This document shows, one piece after another, positions 5,387 through 7,061 of a stretch of 7,061 bases of DNA. The stretch covers positions 1-7,061 of the forward strand of contig DYZF01000214.1 of the NCBI GenBank assembly GCA_020741375.1. The letters are read 5' to 3'. The stretch comes from Tessaracoccus flavescens (lineage in GTDB: Bacteria > Actinomycetota > Actinomycetes > Propionibacteriales > Propionibacteriaceae). Under the pieces are notes generated by a model, which saw only the letters and a list, made by a program, of their open reading frames with translations, was not told where the DNA came from and did no database searches. The position numbers and the translations under genes were made by a program. Positions within the stretch are counted from its first letter, which is position 1. Every line of letters begins with the position of its first letter.

Positions 5387-6274
5387 TCAGAGGACGGCGT
5401 CGGAGATGCGCTGCACCTCGTCGGCAGACAGGTTCAGATGCATCGCGGCGGCCGAGTCGATGATCGATTCGGGACGGGAGGCGCCCGGAATGGGTATGAC
5501 GTTGTCCCCCATCGCCAGCTCCCATGCCAGCGTGACCCGCTGCGGGCTGACGTCGTGCGCCCGCGCGATCTCGGCGATGACGGGGTACTTCTCCCCCACT
5601 CGCTTGGCGTCGCCGCCGGTGCCACCGAGCGGCGAGAAGGGAAGAAACGCAATGCCATGCTTGGCGCAGAAGTCGAGCTCCGGCTTGCTCGTGTGGTTGA
5701 ACCGCGGGGAGAACTCGTTCTGCACGGCTGCCAGGGCGCCGTCGCCCAGAACATCGATGGCGATCTGGATCTCTTCGACGTTGGCGTTGGAGATTCCGAT
5801 CTCCGCGATCAGGCCTTCCTGCTTGAAGGTGGCGTAGGTCTCCATGACGGTGGAGTACACGCGTGTGCGGTCTGGCCGGTGCAGGTAGAACAGATCGATC
5901 TGGTCGCGGCCAAGCGCCACCAGCGCGAGCTCGAGCCGACGGCGGAGGTACTCCGGCGCCGAGTTGCGCCCCCACGCCTCGCCCTCGCTGCGCGTGATGC
6001 CTGCCTTCGTGGCCACCTTGACCGCGCTGGTGTCACCGTCGTAGTTGGCCAACGCGCGAGCGACGAGGCGCTCGTTGTGGCCCATGTGGTCCCAAGCGGG
6101 GGCATAGATGTCTGCCGTATCGATCAGCGTGACGCCGGCGTCCAGTGCGGCGTGGATTGTGGCGTCGGCTTCGGCGTCCGAGCGAACCCGCTCCCCGCCG
6201 AAGGAGAGGGGCATCGCGCCCAAGCCAATCGGGGCAACTGTGTAGGAACCGATACGGCGGGGAGAAAGAGTCAT
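5387..6274 (-). CDS. Aldo/keto reductase
   Basis: A 295-aa NADPH-dependent oxidoreductase of the AKR superfamily with a TIM-barrel fold, acting in the cytoplasm. The catalytic tetrad is visible: D52 and Y57 in DTADIY (52-57), K90 in VATKAG (87-92) and H132 in YLHRPD (130-135). Cofactor-side motifs follow: EIGISNANVEEI (158-169), QNEFSPRFN (185-193), LPFSPLGG (211-218) and IPIPGASRPE (260-269). The N-terminal IGLGAMPLS and the GISN motif suit the group acting on small aldehydes and ketones or sugar derivatives; the substrate cannot be named. The length is normal for a compact AKR. It starts 9 nt after the TadE-like stop codon. GGTGG just upstream could serve as a ribosome binding site, but TAGGGT 6 nt before the ATG could equally be a leaderless -10 box. 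No functional link to the pilus genes is evident. Confidence 0.93.
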   Translation of the reverse strand: MTLSPRRIGSYTVAPIGLGAMPLSFGGERVRSDAEADATIHAALDAGVTLIDTADIYAPAWDHMGHNERLVARALANYDGDTSAVKVATKAGITRSEGEAWGRNSAPEYLRRRLELALVALGRDQIDLFYLHRPDRTRVYSTVMETYATFKQEGLIAEIGISNANVEEIQIAIDVLGDGALAAVQNEFSPRFNHTSKPELDFCAKHGIAFLPFSPLGGTGGDAKRVGEKYPVIAEIARAHDVSPQRVTLAWELAMGDNVIPIPGASRPESIIDSAAAMHLNLSADEVQRISDAVL

Positions 6275-6280
6275 GCGTCC

Positions 6281-6286
6281 ACCCTA
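6281..6286 (-). promoter_or_regulatory. Candidate -10 box of the aldo/keto reductase gene
   Basis: TAGGGT on the minus strand ends 6 nt before the reductase ATG and begins with the TAG stop codon of the upstream TadE-like gene. If used, it would separate reductase expression from the pilus operon. The purine-rich AGGGTGG there could instead be a ribosome binding site on a shared transcript. Confidence 0.3.
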
Positions 6287-6706
6287 CCTACCGCGCAATG
6301 GGTCGACCGGGGACGACCGGGCCGAATTGAGCGTCACGCCGCCGGGGATCAAGGGCAATGCAACATCCGACAGCGACGCTTCACACGTGATCTCCACGCG
6401 CACGCTGCCCGCCGATGCCAAGGGGGCCTCAAGGGCGGCGGCCTCCACCCCTACCTGAAGCGTCGAGCATCCCGTGTCGCTCGCCACCAAGGCAGCCTCG
6501 ACGGCGTCTCTCGCGGCCGATTCGGCTGCACGACTCCCCCGCTCCAGCGAGGCCGCACGCGCACCGGAGGCTGCCGCAGAATCGACGTGCTGCTGAGCGA
6601 TCGAGATCCGAGCCGATGAGATCAAGAGGCCGAGGAACAGCACCAGCACCGGCAGGATGATCGCCGCCTCGACGGATGCGCTCAGGCCGCGCTCGCCGCG
6701 GCTCAC
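6284..6706 (-). CDS. TadE-like pilus assembly protein (second of two)
   Basis: A 140-aa protein. The N-terminus, RGERGLSASVEAAIILPVLV (from residue 3), is the TadE-type signature: a short basic leader, Gly7, conserved Glu13, then a membrane helix (about 13-33). The rest is a soluble domain with an Ala-rich helix (39-77), Cys80 and Cys108, which may form a disulfide outside the membrane, and a C-terminal SARSSPVDPLRGR typical of the family. TadE pseudopilins are minor components of tight adherence (Flp) pili. GTG 6706 was chosen because it forms a GTGA overlap with the upstream TadE-like stop; an earlier in-frame ATG at 6763 would add 19 unconserved residues and a 61-nt overlap. A hairpin lies 8 nt upstream of this GTG, where a ribosome binding site would be, suggesting coupled translation. 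Confidence 0.8.
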   Translation of the reverse strand: MSRGERGLSASVEAAIILPVLVLFLGLLISSARISIAQQHVDSAAASGARAASLERGSRAAESAARDAVEAALVASDTGCSTLQVGVEAAALEAPLASAGSVRVEITCEASLSDVALPLIPGGVTLNSARSSPVDPLRGR

Positions 6707-7061
6707 GGCGCCGTCAACCGTTCGGTAGGAACGGTTGCCCTCCGGGTGACTGTGCTGGGCCACAGCACGGTGACTGGATTCCCAGACACGGTGACGACCG
6801 TCTCCCGGGAACCGCGGACAACCTCCACCGTGACGTTGGACAGCGAGCCGTTCTCAGAGACCGCCGTGCCGGAAGCGACCCCGTCGCTCTTCGACCCTCC
6901 GACGGCGGCGGCCACCTGTGCGGCCTCTTGAGCCGCGGCCAAGGCCGTGGTCTGGCCCCACGCGTTGAGCGACCACTGGAGCAGTGCGAGGAAAATGCCG
7001 AAGAAGAAGGGCAGGAGCACCACCACCTGCACCGAGTGCGACAGCCCTCGCTCGCGTCCGA
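6703..7061 (-). CDS. TadE-like pilus assembly protein (first of two, 5' end beyond the window)
   Basis: The frame is open from the right edge to a TGA at 6703-6705; 119 codons are visible and the start is probably outside. The visible N-terminus reads GRERGLSHSVQVVVLLPFFF, parallel to the RGERGLSASVE of the downstream protein, and a membrane helix follows (about visible residues 11-35). An Ala-rich helix and a Ser/Thr/Val-rich beta-type tail complete a TadE-like layout. The position of the conserved Glu is Gln here. An internal GTG at 7032 could be called as a start, but it would cut the basic leader. The stop overlaps the next start by four bases (GTGA), so the two genes form one operon, probably the end of a tad cluster whose secretion genes lie to the right. 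Confidence 0.72.
   Translation of the reverse strand, partial: GRERGLSHSVQVVVLLPFFFGIFLALLQWSLNAWGQTTALAAAQEAAQVAAAVGGSKSDGVASGTAVSENGSLSNVTVEVVRGSRETVVTVSGNPVTVLWPSTVTRRATVPTERLTAP
6715..6737 (-). repeat. Perfect 9-bp inverted repeat just before the second TadE-like start
   Basis: CAACCGTTC on the minus strand (6737-6729) pairs exactly with GAACGGTTG (6723-6715) around a 5-nt loop. In the mRNA the hairpin ends 8 nt before GTG 6706, occupying the usual ribosome binding site position, and lies in the last codons of the upstream gene. It could restrict free initiation so that ribosomes arrive only after translating the first gene. The role is inferred from position alone. Confidence 0.5.

Noticed and set aside
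5438..6619. Plus-strand open frame of 393 codons
   Set aside because: It lies opposite the aldo/keto reductase with its full catalytic tetrad and the TadE-like gene. It is a typical shadow in GC-rich DNA.
6707..6763. ATG start at 6763 for the second TadE-like protein
   Set aside because: The added 19 residues do not resemble a TadE leader, and the GTGA overlap at 6703-6706 is the more usual operon arrangement.

Overview
This GC-rich window, with strongly G/C-biased third codon positions, comes from an actinobacterium. The gene families point that way: a DUF6458 protein, an actinobacterial-type multi-pass membrane protein, a two-gene TadE block ending in a GTGA overlap, and several start codons that look leaderless. 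The genus cannot be fixed from the sequence; a member of the Propionibacteriales is a guess. I see no rRNA, tRNA, CRISPR array, transposase or phage gene.

Left part (1-567): a mostly non-coding start with a 9-bp inverted repeat with a 19-nt spacer (102-138), then a small acidic ORF (244-447) of unknown function. Next is a compact pair: a MerR-family regulator with a C-terminal B12-binding domain (568-1440) that carries the Wx9EH motif and axial histidine of CarH/LitR photoreceptors, followed by a long-form TspO/MBR-type membrane protein (1490-2278). Each gene has its own promoter, each promoter appears leaderless, and each carries one copy of a 13-base element (ACAAACCTTGKAC, 12/13 identical) over its -35 region. 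The simplest reading is a light- and cobalamin-sensing autorepressor that also controls the TspO-like gene. This is the most interesting system in the window.

Middle part (2279-4746): a DUF937 (YidB-like) protein with two copies of a glycine-rich GDILG motif, closed by a strong terminator with a UUCG loop; a small two-helix DUF6458 protein; a long perfect hairpin (3460-3500) whose right edge overlaps a -10 box; and a 410-aa multi-pass membrane protein of unknown function. That gene ends with its stop codon directly abutting the stop of the opposing gene (TGA|TCA).

Right part (4747-7061, all minus strand): reading from the right edge leftward, two TadE-like pseudopilin genes, probably the 3' end of a tad (tight adherence) pilus operon, then an aldo/keto reductase and a YciO-family (Sua5/YrdC-like) protein. 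The spacing is tight (4-nt overlap, 9 nt, 19 nt), so run-through from the tad genes is possible. The reductase and yciO each also have a TANNNT box 6 nt before the ATG, suggesting promoters of their own.
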